DNA from: Ostrinia nubilalis | Taxonomy: Eukaryota > Arthropoda > Insecta > Lepidoptera > Crambidae | DNA: 64,000 nt | Assembly: GCF_963855985.1 (NCBI RefSeq) | Contig: NC_087099.1 | Location: 8,710,001-8,774,000, forward strand | Direction of reading: 5' to 3' | Part shown: in pieces, positions 35,604 to 49,339 of the stretch | How positions within the stretch are numbered: position 1 is the first letter of the stretch | How the letters are laid out: each line of letters begins with the position of its first letter | The notes under the pieces: generated by a model | What the model was told of the DNA's origin: nothing | The model's database searches: none | The model's input: only the letters and a program-made list of their open reading frames with translations | Position numbers and translations under genes: made by a program

Positions 35604-35935
35604 CGTGGTAGTTTGCCCGGTTTAGCAGCCGGATAATCAATTAACCGTTGACCGGAGGCACCCGGCTGCAGCGGAACTATGACGAGGAACCGGACAAATG
35701 AATCGGACATCTGGGTCTTCACTTACGCTGCTTTGGTAATAAACCGGGTAACAAATCCGGTTATTAATTTAAACAACAGTACATTAATTTATTACTTATT
35801 TGTAGTCGACAGGTATGGCCTGGCCTGGCCATTTTGGTCGGTTTAACTGCCGGGTAATAAATAACCGCTGATTGAATGAATATACCTAACCGGTTGTAGC
35901 GGAAAACTATGACGAGGCACCGGAAAATTGAGCAT
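35604..35935 (+). repeat. Diverged direct duplication (about 110-bp units)
   Basis: About 35604-35700 and 35826-35930 share, in order, CGGTTTA, TAATAA/TAATCAATTAACCG, AACCGG or CCCGGCTG, AGCGGAA and CTATGACGAGG followed by ACCGGA. Function unknown. Confidence 0.6.
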
Positions 35936-36030
35936 ATTTCGTACACAATTAATTTAAAGTAAAGAAGCCAATATTTTTTTACAATTTTTTCATGCATATG
36001 CTTGTGATGTTTCATTTCATCATCCATCAA

Positions 36031-39000
36031 TGCAATGCTTCATAGTACGCAATTCTCTTTCACGGGCTTTTAACGAAGCCTAAAATGGAGTCACAATTTT
36101 ATATCATAAAATGACTACTAAAATGTTGATACTGTCCCCCATGTCAGTTTGTAGCAGTCGAAAACAAAAGTAATTTGAAAACTTTCTCTTTTGAGGGGTC
36201 AAACAAACGTATGCTGAACTTTTTGGCGAGTTTTCTACGAACTCCTTTGCGGTCATTATGAACTAAAACGAGTCACCCCTTTATATGTCATTTCTTATCA
36301 AGACAAGTCGCAAACTGCGTCAGATGCCAAGTCAACTTGTGTTTCGTATACACTTGCAGGGTCACGCCTTGCTTTAGAAGTAATACCTTTTGTTCTGGCA
36401 AGAGGGAGCTAAGCACCCTCCCAACTCAAGTTAAGAAGCCTTGTTTGGCGCTTCCGATATTTGTTAAGCCCGTGTCGGTTTTACAAGATGCCAGCCAGAG
36501 ATAATTAATGTGTAGAGCCTCTCCCGAACTCCTCTTAGTAATTTAACAAACTTATAATAGAATAAAACTAAACGCCCATGTTTGAACAGATTAAATGGAA
36601 CGGTAGTACCGATAAGAGGTGGATTTGTACCTGTGGATCCTTTATGAGTTTACTCCATAATTTATGTTAAAATAAAAAAGCCTCTGCAAATGTCTTGGTG
36701 AATGAAAAATGCTTTTCGATAAGTAATGTGGTTTGTATAAAATAATATAAGCAAGAAATCAATAAGAGCGTGACGCTATTACAATTTACTCGATTATATT
36801 TAGGTATTTCGGTTTCAATTTATCAAATAGGTAATTGAGAAAAATATGGAAAATTATTTTCTTTTCGGCCATTATTTGGCATTGACTGATGTTCACATTA
36901 AAAACGTAGCTCCTTTTTTATCGCACGAAATAATCAACTTGATTTATCACTTGCAATATTCAATAAAGTGAATAGTTTCAAAGTTCCATGCACCAACGTT
37001 TTGTTGACCTTTCAAAATTAACCAAGTTTTGTTTACAAATTCAGCTCTAGCTACCAAGTTCGGCGTCAAAGTCGTTGAAAGAATTAGTGGAAGTTGTTAA
37101 TAAGCTGTTAATTAGACTGTGAGACCTGTCAAACGAGCAGGGTTATCAATTTGGGAGTATTTTCCTTGAATTTAGAGTGTAATTTTTGGGATTATTTTTT
37201 GATGAGAATCATGCTTGAGTGTAACAATCCAGCGCTTTAAAATGTATGATGAGCTTCATGAGTTCTTTACGGTTAGTTTTACGGCAAACGAGAAACATTT
37301 TAAATGAATGCAAAGCGCTTCTTAAAGCCAATATTTAAAGCTAAGCGAAACAATGATCAAAGGGAGAAATAGGTACTTTTGGATTGTGTAACAGTGACTT
37401 AGATGCGTTTACACTTTTTTGTTCTGGCATCCCTGAACTGATGTTCCCGTCCCGATCAAGATGACGTAATAAATGGAGGTTGGCAGCAAAATTAATTGCA
37501 GCTAAGGAATGCGCCCAGCTGCATCGTGCAGTGATAACGTACGTGCAAGATAAATAGTCTGCAGCTTACTGTTTACTATATTAGCTTCACGCCAAGCTGA
37601 ATGGCTCAAATTAATGGTGTATTACGAGGCGATGTGTTTCCTATCAACTCACAAGTTGTCGTTTCAAACTGGTCGCGTTAGTTTGATGGATTTAAGATAT
37701 ATTTTACTCGTATTTATTAACACTTTACTGTAATGGATACTAATGGCGAACATAAGTTTTTTTTTTAAATTATTCTGCTGTAAATGTACAGTTTAATTTA
37801 GAATATTAAGACTCAGAATTGTAACTGTCGCGAAACTTATCTAAGCCCCAAAATTTGACTAAATAAAAGGTGCCAATCGAAATGGATGCGAAGAGTAACT
37901 TTCATAATAAAATTGTAGACGATTGTACTCACACAAAGCTTTGTGCTTTGTGCACTCAAACATAGCTATGTTAGGTATGAGTATAGTTAAACATAAGGAT
38001 GAATGTCCGATCTTCAAAGACTTATTACTTCCAACAATTCGAAGAATTAAGTTAACAAACGGGAATCTCAAATTCAATTTAACGAAACAGCAACAAAACA
38101 ACCCTAGCAATCACTAGTTTGCATTCTGCTCAGTAATAGAAGGTCTCGCGTCGAATCTAGCCAGAACGCCACTTTAGCCTGAACCGTTTGAGGTAACGAG
38201 ACAATAACTTCGTCTTGCCTAGACGGCGAATAATCCCGCTCACGAAACTCTGATCTGGATACAGAATAGAAACCCCATTAGGAAGGTCTGTTTAGTTTGA
38301 TTGGAGCCGGCTAAGCCAGCATTAAGGGTAGATAGCACGATTTCTTCGAGTCCGCGGTTGATAACTCCAATTCTGGGTTACAGCGGTACTGTAGTAGTTA
38401 ATCTCTAAGCCTGGATTCACACGATACAGATCTAAGTAAGATGTTGTCTATCTTGCTTAGGATGGGTGGGAGTGGGTTAATGACTCGGAAATTATTCGGG
38501 TTAAGTTCGTTCGGGCTCGGATTGAAAGATAAGGGGTAACAGATTTGTTGGTGTCATGTCTCCGATCCTTTATCGGGCCTGGAGAGTCTCGTAAAAGAGC
38601 AGCCAGACAAATTTGAACAGTGAATAGTACTTTAAGCACTTTAGTTTTGACGACAGTTTGGGCGACCGTTCGACAACTTTTCAGTTTTATAAAATGTAGT
38701 TAAATACAACTTGTATCTTTTGGGTTGGGTCTAAGTCAAAATCTTAAACACTTTATTTGTAAGGAGTATTTGAAAAGTGTCGCTTTTAATGTAAATAGTA
38801 AACGATATTATAATAGTGGGACTAGTACACAAGAAGGGGTACAAAATAGTTAACTATTCTACTATATCTTCTAAATAGACTCAGACGTTTATTTTACAGC
38901 ACCTAATCTTAAATTTACGAAGGTAACTCAAAGATTGATATACAAAGAGAGTATTAAACATCAATTACGATCTCAGCAATAAAGATTTTTTATGCTTTAT

Positions 39001-41550
39001 CTTTTTTAATTAATTACATTTTCTGCGTAGGTACCTCATTATGAATGATTAATCGTTGCTCATAAAAATCCAATATAAATAATAAACTTGAAATATTTTC
39101 AAATTATGGAAAGTTAAGATGAGATCCTTGGGGTAGGCTTTTCAACATTAAAATAAGTTTTATTACAGTCATAAACGTTATGCTAGTTGAAAACCATTTT
39201 ATTTTTTAAATGCTTAACTCTGATATTAAAATGCGTGTTACGATTTATAGCGTAGTTTGTTCTTCGTGAATTTCATCCCGAAATAAATATTTTTAACATT
39301 AGTATATTTTCTTAAATGTCATTACTTTTAGTAAGCTGTATTGTATTAATGAATGTAATTTTAAGAACGATAAATCTCCACGTAAATGTTAAAAAGATAA
39401 TTTTAATGTTTTTGTTTTTTAATCTTTTATGTCTTTAGTTTCTTAAAATCTGACCATATTGCCTTAAATTATCTTTATGTCTTTAGTTTCTTAAATCTGA
39501 CCATATTTCATTGTGATTTGACATTTAAACCAGATGGGCCAAGATTAATTCGCAAGATTATCAAATTAAAGAGTCTTGAAAAATATTTATACCTTCTTTA
39601 GGTACGTACTATTAGTATTTTTATGACTTTGTCAACTGGTAAAAGTAAAGATAAAGGAAAGTGTTAAGGTTAGATATTTGTAACAAAATTAGGAATACGT
39701 GTAAGTACTCAGAATATTCCTAGTGAATGTAATAAGGTGTATTATAAAGCGTCTTGACTACCCTCGACCGCGAGGCGGTGATAATTGACGCGCGGGAAAT
39801 TACACGTCGGCCTGCAGACAGTTGGTGATGACGTCACGACACTTGATTATAAACGATTTATTTCGCAAATGACGTAACGGGTACACTTCCGACATGTTTG
39901 TACTTCACGCGTTCAAGTTCACCGTTAATTAGGTACTTTATGTAATTGAGTTATCGATAGAGAAAGGAATATAAATCAATACAGTTTTTAAGAAGACGAC
40001 AATAATAACATTTTCAAAACACATAGGAAGGTAATTTCTTAATATCCAAAAGCCATGAATGTAGAGTTATGAAAAACTTCCTAAGAATCCCACATTTACC
40101 GTAGACACGCTATAATTCGATGTGTATGTCAAATCAGCCTCATTTATTTGCCAGATTTAAACTGACGTTAAAATAAATAGAGCTCGTATCGACCTTTTTA
40201 TTTGGTAGAAACTAATATTTCCTTTAAAGCAAAAACCTTGAAGAACAAAATATTAAAATAAAGAAATTCTAAAAGTAAGTATTTAATTTCTTGTGTTAAA
40301 CCAGTAACTTCTAGGTGTGCGAACATCAATGTCTTAAACAAAGCACTCTATAAAGTTTGAATCAAAAGGATATTGCTTGAAGTAGCGCTGAGTTTCACAA
40401 TGAAGTTTCTAAGAATTCATAATTTCACGCAAAAGAATTTCAAACGATTGTATTTTGATATTTCTGTTTTCCGTAGAAAGCATGTCAGATTGTACAATTT
40501 TGTTGAAAATTCGCCTCTATGAGAACTGCATAAGATGGCACAGTTTTAAGCTTGATGTTCCACTGTCGGCACATTACAAAGTTCTTGATACTATTTAATA
40601 TTATTTCGAGGAAACATTTCTATTAGTTAGTTTGGAAATTGCTTTACTAACATAATTGTACTAGAAACACGAGTCGTGTAATGTATAAAAGTGTTTCCTC
40701 TCTTAAGTATTATGTTTTTGAAACTACAAAATCTATTCGAGGCACTATTCTATACTTAAGTATTATGAACATTTATCTAAGTAATCTCTATATTTCTCTT
40801 TCAGCTACTTGTGTGGGAGAAGGTACCATTGAAATATTCAGATGAGCGCCCATTAACTTGGCATGGTATCACGCTACGACATCGATTATACGAGGAATCG
40901 ATTTTATAGGTCAATAAAATAGATTTGATAATCGATGTTGAACAATGGGTACAGGAGAGTAAACTGCGACGTGAAACTTAATTAGAAAAATATAGCGTAT
41001 TATAAGAATATTTAGGTACCTACCTACATTTTGGTGTTTTAAAATAATATTTATATTCTTAATCGCATTGACGGCGCCGCGATTAAAGCTCTTGTTGTAC
41101 CAGTGTATCCAGTAGGAAACGTAGCCTCTCACTATTGACCTTATCGATTAATCGATTGTGAGAAATCGCGTCAGACCATTTTTTCTGAATAAATTAACAT
41201 TTAACCCTTTTCAGACGTAACTAAATTTAAATCGTCCCTAATTCCACCCGTAAATGTGAATAGGACGCTTCATTACATAACCGGCGATACATCGGGTAAG
41301 TGTGCGCGTAATGAATGTCGCGCGGCCGCTGCGCTTTTATGACGCGCGTCGTTTTTATGGCGGCAACTTATTGGCGGCGAATATTTTATGTTTATTACTA
41401 CACTTTCGAGCAGATGAAAATTTAAATTATTACTTTATCGGAAATTATAATGGCCGTAATGGTTTTTTATTCTATATTATTTTATTTATGGAAAATGAGC
41501 AGTAGAATTTATTTCAAAGTCATAAAACTTTAGAAAGAAAGAAAACTAAT
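36031..41550. other. Long non-coding stretch
   Basis: About 5.5 kb without a supportable gene. A small tandem duplication with CTTTATGTCTTTAGTTTCTTA lies at about 39425-39510. Short GC-rich patches lie at 39765-39830 and 41310-41370. Confidence 0.45.
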
Positions 41551-41758
41551 TTCATCATCTTCTTCATTTCAGCTACAGGACATCCACTGCTGAACATAGG
41601 CCTCCCCCTATGACTTCCACATCACCCGGTTGGTAGCAGCCTGCATCCAGCGCCTTCCTGTTACCTTTATGAGATCTTCAGTCCACCTTGGTTGGACGTC
41701 CCATGCTGCGTTTTCCGGTACGTGGCCTCCACTCCAGAACCTTGCTGCTCCATCGGCT
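41551..41758 (-). mobile_element. RTE-type LINE 3' tail
   Basis: On the minus strand it ends with the RTE signature in AGGGGGAGGCCTATGTTCAG next to a TGAA-rich tail. The same sequence family is at 19.6 kb, and is here also 5'-truncated and frameshifted. Confidence 0.8.
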
Positions 41759-42470
41759 AAAACTAATTTATTTGGTTCAAAATACACATTTTATCATAAT
41801 GTACAGCAATACAGATATTTATTGAACCAAAATGGCACCCACTCTGTGTTTCGTGCTTTAGGGAATCCAGAACATTCACATTCTGTGGTAGTTTTTAATT
41901 TTTGACTATTTCACTATTCGTTATCTATAAATAAACTATTTGTTATGCTGCATCACGTTAGGTGGCGAATGTAAACAATAAAAGTACGCACGTCATGTAA
42001 ACTGTGCTCTATGTGTGAAAGCGGTCTGTGTATGGAAGCCCATGTTTTTGCTTACTAAATGTTAACCGCGTACTATTCTCATAAATCGAGCGCACATGAC
42101 AAGTTAGGCGTCGTATACAATATGATGGGTTTGTGTTATGTTATAATAAAATGGAGGATAATATGTTGTTGGATTTAAAAGTAGTGTTTATGACTTAGTA
42201 GACGAAGTAACCTTCAATTTCCATCAGAGAGGATTATAGTAAGGAAGATTAAATGTCACATCATTGTCTAGTCGTATAGGTGTCGACCAAAGTAAAAGTG
42301 AACGTACAAAATCGTTGAAACAAGCGCGCTGGCGAAAGTTGGTGTGCCGCATTCTTTTCTATCAAGCCCATGCGGAAGTGGTGCGGAATTCAATACCAGT
42401 GTGAGTAATAAAACCCGGCCTGTTGACACCAACCCGTCGCAGTGTAGTCGCGACTTCATTCCAGTTGGTA
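41759..42470. other. Non-coding stretch before the 390-bp duplication
   Basis: No gene or mobile element recognised; the ORFs read through here do not continue across recognisable splice sites. Confidence 0.45.
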
Positions 42471-43264
42471 AATTTGTCGAGCGTCCGACCGAAACTGCGA
42501 GCTTATTGCGTCCACGGCTTGTTTGTATGCTCGGTCAAAGCTTTGTAACGGCAAGGTGTACCGACAATCAAATAAATGTCACGATATAATGACATTTCGC
42601 GCGACGCGCTGCGGCCACGCTGCAGCGGATGCTGCAAACTGTTTGCATTGAATTCGTCGAAAAAGAGCAAATATTGCTGTAAATGCGCGTTGGAATAGAG
42701 CGAAAGTGCTACGAACCGTGGATTTCGTAGCTACGATTATTCGTAGTTTGTGAAACACAGCTACAGTGCTACGGCATAGAGATTCTGACTACATCGTAGC
42801 AACGAACGTAGAAATAAAATTTTTACTAATTTTGTTTTTGGATTTGCTTTTATATCTTTTAATTTGTCGAGCGTCCGACCGAAACTGCGAGCTTATTGCA
42901 TCCACGGCTTGTTTGTATGCTTGGTCAAAGCTTTGTAACGGCAAGGTGTACCGACAATCAAATAAATGTCACTATATAATGACATATCGCGCGACGCGCT
43001 GCGGCCACGCTGCAGCGGATGCTGCAAACTGTTTGCATTGAATTCGTCGAAAAAGAGCAAATATTGCTGTAAATGCGCGTTGGAATAGAGCGAAAGTGCT
43101 ACGAACCGTGGATTTCGTAGCTACGATTATTCGTAGTTTGTGAAACACAGCTACAGTGCTACGGCATAGAGATTCTGACTATATCGTAGCAACGAACGTA
43201 GAAATACATTTTTACTAATTTTGTTTTTGGATTTGCAGTCGAGTTAATTTATATCTTTTAATTT
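42471..43264 (+). repeat. Recent tandem duplication, 390-bp unit
   Basis: 42471-42860 and 42861-43264 are almost identical (a few substitutions, a small deletion and an extra CAGTCGAGTTAA-like piece near the end of copy 2). The unit contains a GC-rich block (GCGCGACGCGCTGCGGCCAC) and several TACG/CGTA-rich palindromic words (TTCGTAGCTACGATTATTCG). No conserved ORF: the frames differ between copies. Confidence 0.9.
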
Positions 43265-45037
43265 ACGCTGTAAAAGTTATCTCAAGCTCACAGAACGAGT
43301 TTGGAACGAAAATGCGTATTGCGTGCCGCGTAATTGCTTTAAGCGGTCGTTAAGTGATATTTGTTCAAGAGCCGAGCTTGCTACTTGGGCTTACCTACTG
43401 AAGATGAAATCTGCGGTACAACTTACAACCACAATAATTTCCTTATTCAAGAATTATACAGACTTTATTCTATTAAATAGCTTGGAAAAAATACACTTAG
43501 GAAGTACCTACCTAATGTGAATAGAAGTGGTCAGCATCCATAATTAGGTATAGTAGCGCGTTCACGTAGGTAGGTTCAGGTATACATTAATGTGTTAATA
43601 GACCTTGTTGTTAGTAATTAAATTCTATTGAGATATAAATCATTACGGTCATAAAACAAGAGCGATAACAACCATGAAATAGGTGGCTACATCACTTAAG
43701 TTTGTTCGCTATAATCTTGGTCTAACTTAATTTTTTGGCACGTTCCACCGCTTACATACTTGAGTGTGTGAATTTCCTCTTTAAACTATGATATTTACTC
43801 TGGCAACAAGAACTTCGAGTCCCGATCGCTCGACCCAAGTTAAATGTAGTGTAAACAGAGGCAGTTAGCGGGACAGTGCGCCCCTAAATCTTCCGCTGGC
43901 GGCGTTCGTTATGTCACCTCTCCCGTCGCTCATACCGTCGTTTGGAGGTGCCAGTGAAATCGGGGCACTTTTAAATTCGTTAGAGACAGAATTCAAAATG
44001 CAGGCTGTAAATCGAAGTGGTTTGAGATGATTACCTCCATTTAAGAGGATACGAGATTTTCGTTCACAAGTTGTCGTTTAGATGATAAGGCGTGTACTTA
44101 CTAATATTGCCTATGAGTTTTAACCGATGTCATTATAAAGTTTCATCAAAAGTAACAAACATCCACCCCCACCCATCTTTATTAAAACCTTTGGCGTCTA
44201 TCATAAAGATATACAATAATTTGAAGTAATAAAATATCTGACGAAATATTGACTTATGAATGAAAATTGTAGTTCCAGAAGAAATCATTCCATGTTTCCC
44301 TCAAACTTCGGACGCTCACCATATTATGTGCTTGAAATAAGTTGACTTAAAAGAGTGAGCACCTCTCCCTGAATATCTGCAGGTAAATCTGGCAATACCG
44401 AGCGCAGACGACAAGATTTATCGAATAAAAGTCGTGGCGAGTCTCTGGCGTACATTTGACAAAATATATTCGCCATTTGATTGGCCTTCAATGCAAATGG
44501 TGAAGATGTTTTGGTTGTACACTAGTTTGATTACACATCTGAATATTAAAAAGTACCTACTGACTATAATTAAGTATAGATATAGTAAGGTAACAGTGGG
44601 ACGTAAAAAAAACCCTTAATTTTAAAATTAAGTTCATGCTTATTTTCATATACAGACTTTTGGGGATCTCTAGGTATCTAATAAAATAACCTAACAATGC
44701 AATAACAATAATAGTTCATATTTGTGTAAATTATCATTTTCAATTAAAATTAAGACTAGTGGTTTGTATTGTTGTAACGCGAGGTGAGCAACGGACTCGT
44801 ATCCCACTGGGGGCAGATGTTGATTTGATTATGCATATTTATACCTGGCTAGAGTTATGAACATTTATGAACGGTGTGTAAATGAAGGTAGGAGGATAAT
44901 ACCTGATTAGGCGTATTCCCTAATATTCAAATTTGTGTCAGACATGAGTAAAATTTAACCCTGTAATCATTGCAGTGTCGCGTTAAACCCCGACATTCCG
45001 GTTTACGCGATCGGCGCTTTAAGAATCGATTGTCTTC
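43265..45037. other. Non-coding stretch
   Basis: AT-rich with a moderately GC-rich patch at 43860-43990. No gene found. Confidence 0.45.
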
Positions 45038-45675
45038 AGGCGCGTTTTCATCACGGCGAACTTTTGTTCGTTCTCGCGACAAAGGCTCGCTCGCTGGCGT
45101 TGATCCGAGCGCAAACACTCGCTGCCTCTCGTAGCTTCGAAGGCTCTTGCTTTGCAACATTTCAATATGCTGCGAACTTGGTAGTGGGGAATTCGGATAA
45201 CCGTTTATTAGTAGCTGCCTAATTAGGTACTTACAGGATTTTTTGCATTTAGTTTTAGGTTTCACTTTTTAGTTGACGTCAATAACAACAAGACATATCA
45301 TACAAGTAGGTATACGCATGAGTAGCCACCAGACCATGGTCTGAATTTATTTAAGGTAAGGAGTAGAAATTAGTTTCGAAATCATATTTCGTCTTTTCAG
45401 CTGTTTGGTGTATGGCTATTTTAATAAAGTTCCATGATGAACTTTTCTTTTCAACATAGAGTTGTGAATACCGAATAGATAAAAATTTCATAATTTTAAG
45501 TACCTAAAACTAATATAGTTATTAGGTTATTCAAAGTGCATTGTCGGTTAGGTCGGTCATCCAGTGACAGTGGCATCGGCGTGACGGCAGAGCAAACTTT
45601 TGTTCAGCGCGACTAAAGCTCGCTTTCAATGCTTTTAACTTGCGCTGATCCGCGTGCAAACACTGACGCCTTGCA
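45038..45675 (+). repeat. Diverged direct repeat of a GC-rich segment
   Basis: 45038-45135 and 45567-45675 share, in order, GGCG, AACTTTTGTTC, GCGAC, AAAGCTCGCT (AAAGGCTCGCT in the first copy), a GATCCG word, and GCAAACACT. They are 530 bp apart. The second copy directly abuts the left end of the next element. Confidence 0.6.
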
Positions 45676-45677
45676 GT

Positions 45678-48620
45678 TGGGCATTTCTACAGAACGGTGT
45701 TTTTTTTCTCAATTCGGTGCTAAAATTGATATTTAGATTTTTAAGTAGTTTCAATACAAATAAATAAAGTTTACTCCATTCTGAATGTAAAAATAGCATT
45801 GTCACTAAATATTGTGAAGTGGTTTATGAGAAAAGTTAAGCACCGAATTGAGCGAGTACCGAATTGAGAAAATGAATCACGGAATTGAGAAATGAAACTC
45901 CAAATTTAAAAATCGCTCCGCAAACTTAGAAATCCTAATAATAATATTAGAAATACCTAATGTATTTCAATAATCAAAATAATAAATACCTAAAACGTTT
46001 TTGTATCTATTAGTTAGATGGTTAATTTTAGGTTTAATTGTCTGAAATATCCAAGCGCATAAAACAGAAATCATTATGTTTAATTTTTTAATAAGGAACT
46101 ATGAATCATTCTTAATTTTTATATATTATTTTAATTTAATTAAAGTCTCTTTGTTTATTTATATTCTTAACAAATATAGCAAGACACAAGAGCTATATTG
46201 ACCTGTCATTATACCGAAGATATACCGGACGTCAGTTTGTACCTACAAGATTAAAATGGATCTCAAGCACCTGAAATACAACAAGGCACCGGGTGTTGAC
46301 GGCATCACGGCTGAGCTTCACCGATACGGTAAAGGCTCTAGACAAGCAGTTCAATTCCGTCATCCTCGAAGGAAAAACGCCTTCGGCATGACACAGAAGT
46401 GTGGTGATAGAATTATGGACTCATCTCACTAATTCTGAGGCGTGCTTGCAAGCTGTTTTCGAGAGTCCTTTCCAATCATTTCGCTCGCAGACTCAACGAC
46501 TTCCAGCCTTCCGAACAAGCTTGTTTCCGAAAAGGCTTTAGTATTATGGTACACAAACAGGTTCGCTACGGCAGATTATACAGAAGACCAAGGAGTCGAT
46601 TCGCGGACGATATCGTAGTCATGGCTGAGACCTTGGTACAATGTATGTATGTACAATGCTCGATGGCCTCTCCAGAGCCTCTCAACAAGTGGGTCTCAAA
46701 ATAAACATGGACAAGACAAAAATCATGTCAAATTTTCGTGTTGCACCCATTCTTCTGAAGGTTGGAGACTCTACACTCGAAGTTGTTGACAATTGTGTAT
46801 ACCTGGGACAAAGAGTCCAAATAGGTAGGTCTAACTTCGAGAGGTCTATCGCTGAATTTAACTCAGCTAAGCAGCGTTCTCAAGACAAAATTCTTCGACC
46901 AGTGTGTGTTGCCAGTGATGGTGTATGGATGTGAAACGTGGTCGTTTACTATGAGCCTAATAAGAAGGCCCAAAAGGCGATGGTGCGTTCTATGCTCGGA
47001 ATTTTCCTGCGTGATCGAATCAGAATTGAGAAGATCGGCAAGAGAACCAAAGTGACCGACATAGCCCGCAGAATTGCAAAAATCAAGTGGCAGTGGGCAG
47101 GGCACATAGCTCGTACAGATGATGGCTGTTGGAACTGAAAAGTTCTCGAGTGAAAACCACGGACCAGTGGGCAGGCCCCCCACTAGGTGGACCGACGATC
47201 TGGTGAAGGTCGAAGGAAGAACCTGGATGCGGACAGCGCACGACCGGCTGCTATGGACATCCTTGGGGGAGGCCTTAGTCCAGTAGTGAACGTCATTTGG
47301 CTAAAACGAACGATCGAACGTAAAATAAAATAAAATAATGAATTACATAATATTGTAAATAAAACACAAAATTAATTATATTGGACAGCAAATATCCATT
47401 ACTCAATAATTCATAACTGTGTTTTGTGGAACCAATAATTATTAAATTACATACAAAATACAATAACTCCTTGTAGTATAAAAACAATTGAGCAAATAAG
47501 ATAGATTTAAAAAATATATAAAAATGTTATAGACAATCATTCTATTTTCAAAATCGTTGCGATAAGTTAAAGTACATATTTTCAAACTTCTGCTTACATC
47601 GATTACTAATGTTTTGAACTATTGTTTTATATTATTTTGATAAGATAGCAGTAGCAGTGCATTCTTTTTGATGAAACCTCAAAAAAAATGTTTTATTGTC
47701 TTCTGTCTTATGACTGGTAGTGCCCAATGATTGGTAGTTCACCCTATTATTATGTTCTACTGATTTCATTGTCATTTTAAGATACACAAACAATTTATTG
47801 TCTCCATTTTCATTTAATATCAATTCGGTGTATACGTTTTCTCAATTCGGTGCCCCATATTCCGCGGAATTGAGATCCACGGAATTGAGGAAATATCACA
47901 ATCCATCAAATTACTCGAAAATATTATAAATTACAACAATTTCTACAAAACGTAATGGCAGATATCACTTAAACACTCAATTAATTCAGCAGTAATCTCA
48001 TTAAATACTTCCTGAACATTATTAATTTCGCACACCGATTTGAGAAATGACCAGTGACCAAAAATTTTGAGTGATTTCAAACCTCTGAAAAATGCTCCTC
48101 AAAGCGACAGATATCTCTTTTACACTACTCGAAAACTCGGGCGCAACTGCTAGTTTGTGGGAATCAGTCGAGGGCGTTCGTACTGAGCGTAGTTAGTGAT
48201 ATAGGAGCACAAAAGTAAAAATCACGGAATTGAGGCACTCACGTCGGACAAAATTTAGATGTGTTACTGTATTAAAACCCAAGGACTTACAATAAAGAAA
48301 CTCATATATATGGCTTTATTAACTATCCCTTGTTCTGTGAATGTGAGTATCATAATGGGGAAGTTATTATTTCAAAAGTTATGAAGCAAAAACGAGTAAA
48401 TTCTGGAAACCGGACACTCCATTTTAAGCCAAATTTCGCCCGTTTTGAACTTTCAGATTTTTTTAAGGCGAGATGTAAAACCTGGCGGTCTTCTAAATAT
48501 GCTCTCCATTAGGTCAAGAGTCCTATAAATATGTGTGATTTTTTTCAAGTCCGTACTTCAATTTTAAAGGTACTTTTTTCGCCCCAGTAGGTCAATCGGT
48601 CGTCCCCGTAGAAATGCCCA
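45678..48620. mobile_element. 2.9-kb DNA-transposon-like element with repeated GGAATTGAG boxes
   Basis: Left end TGGGCATTTCTAC (45678-45690) is exactly complemented by GTAGAAATGCCCA (48608-48620). Variants of CACGGAATTGAG or GCACCGAATTGAG occur about ten times, in both orientations, in two clusters: 45708-45895 and 47821-48240. Such clustered subterminal boxes are typical transposase-binding arrays. The middle is filled by a decayed RTE fragment. No transposase recognised; target duplication unclear. Confidence 0.65.
46245..47340 (+). pseudogene. Decayed RTE-type LINE reverse-transcriptase gene
   Basis: Pieces in several frames: NKAPGVDGITAEL near 46285, the catalytic box FADDIVVMAE at 46600-46629, KINMDKTKIMSNF near 46700, a VYLGQR word near 46800, AKIKWQWAGHIAR near 47080, and the usual 3' end GTGAACGTCATTTGGCTA at 47285. 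Frame breaks and stops separate them, and most of the palm domain between the first two pieces is lost. The tail is AAAATAAAATAAAATAA-like. It is nested inside the element with GGAATTGAG boxes, so that element is the older insertion. Confidence 0.85.
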
Positions 48621-49339
48621 GTTACGCCCTTTAGAAATATTAGATAGATAAATACGTAAATTGTTACCTATTGCACACCAAAAATAAAGGAAAAGTTATA
48701 AGATAAACGCCCGTGTTCACAGACGATGCTTGCTTGTGAAGCAGCAAATCGAACGCATAGCGTTGAATAGAGCTCTGTGATTGGTTCGTGTGTCACCCTA
48801 TGAGTCCACGCGCACGTGAAGACCTCATAGTAATGTTTGTGAATACGGGCGAAAATGTATGAATGAGCTCATCTTGTTATGACGGTCTTAGTTGATACGT
48901 GATAAGAAAAAGAAAAATAGTAGTTTCGAAACCCTGAGTGTCAGTAGATATTCACATCTATACGTTAAAATGAGATGTTGGCTTTAGGATATGGAAACCA
49001 AACTAGTAGTTTCCTCGTTTTATCAATACGTTTAAAGGATAACACAAGTTTACACATATCTTTGCAATACGAGTTCCGATTCAAATTTCCAATATGAAAA
49101 CATGAAGCATTCGAAAGCCGAAGCATGCAACAGTAAATTCACAGATCTGCGTCCGACTGCGGCGTACATATGTGCTATTGAAATCTTGTAAGCTCGGATC
49201 ACAATGGCCGCTAAAACTTCAATAGGGTAATATTTCCAATGCTGAGGAGTAGCAAGGCTCGGATCGGTACATAATATTGCAATCTCCGTCAGCAAACACT
49301 CTGTGTGCGTTTGAGGCAATACTTATCGTTCGCTCGCGG
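48621..49339. other. Non-coding spacer
   Basis: No gene recognised. Confidence 0.45.

Noticed and set aside
42766..43041. 91-codon frame in the tandem duplication
   Set aside because: The frame is not kept in the other, nearly identical copy.
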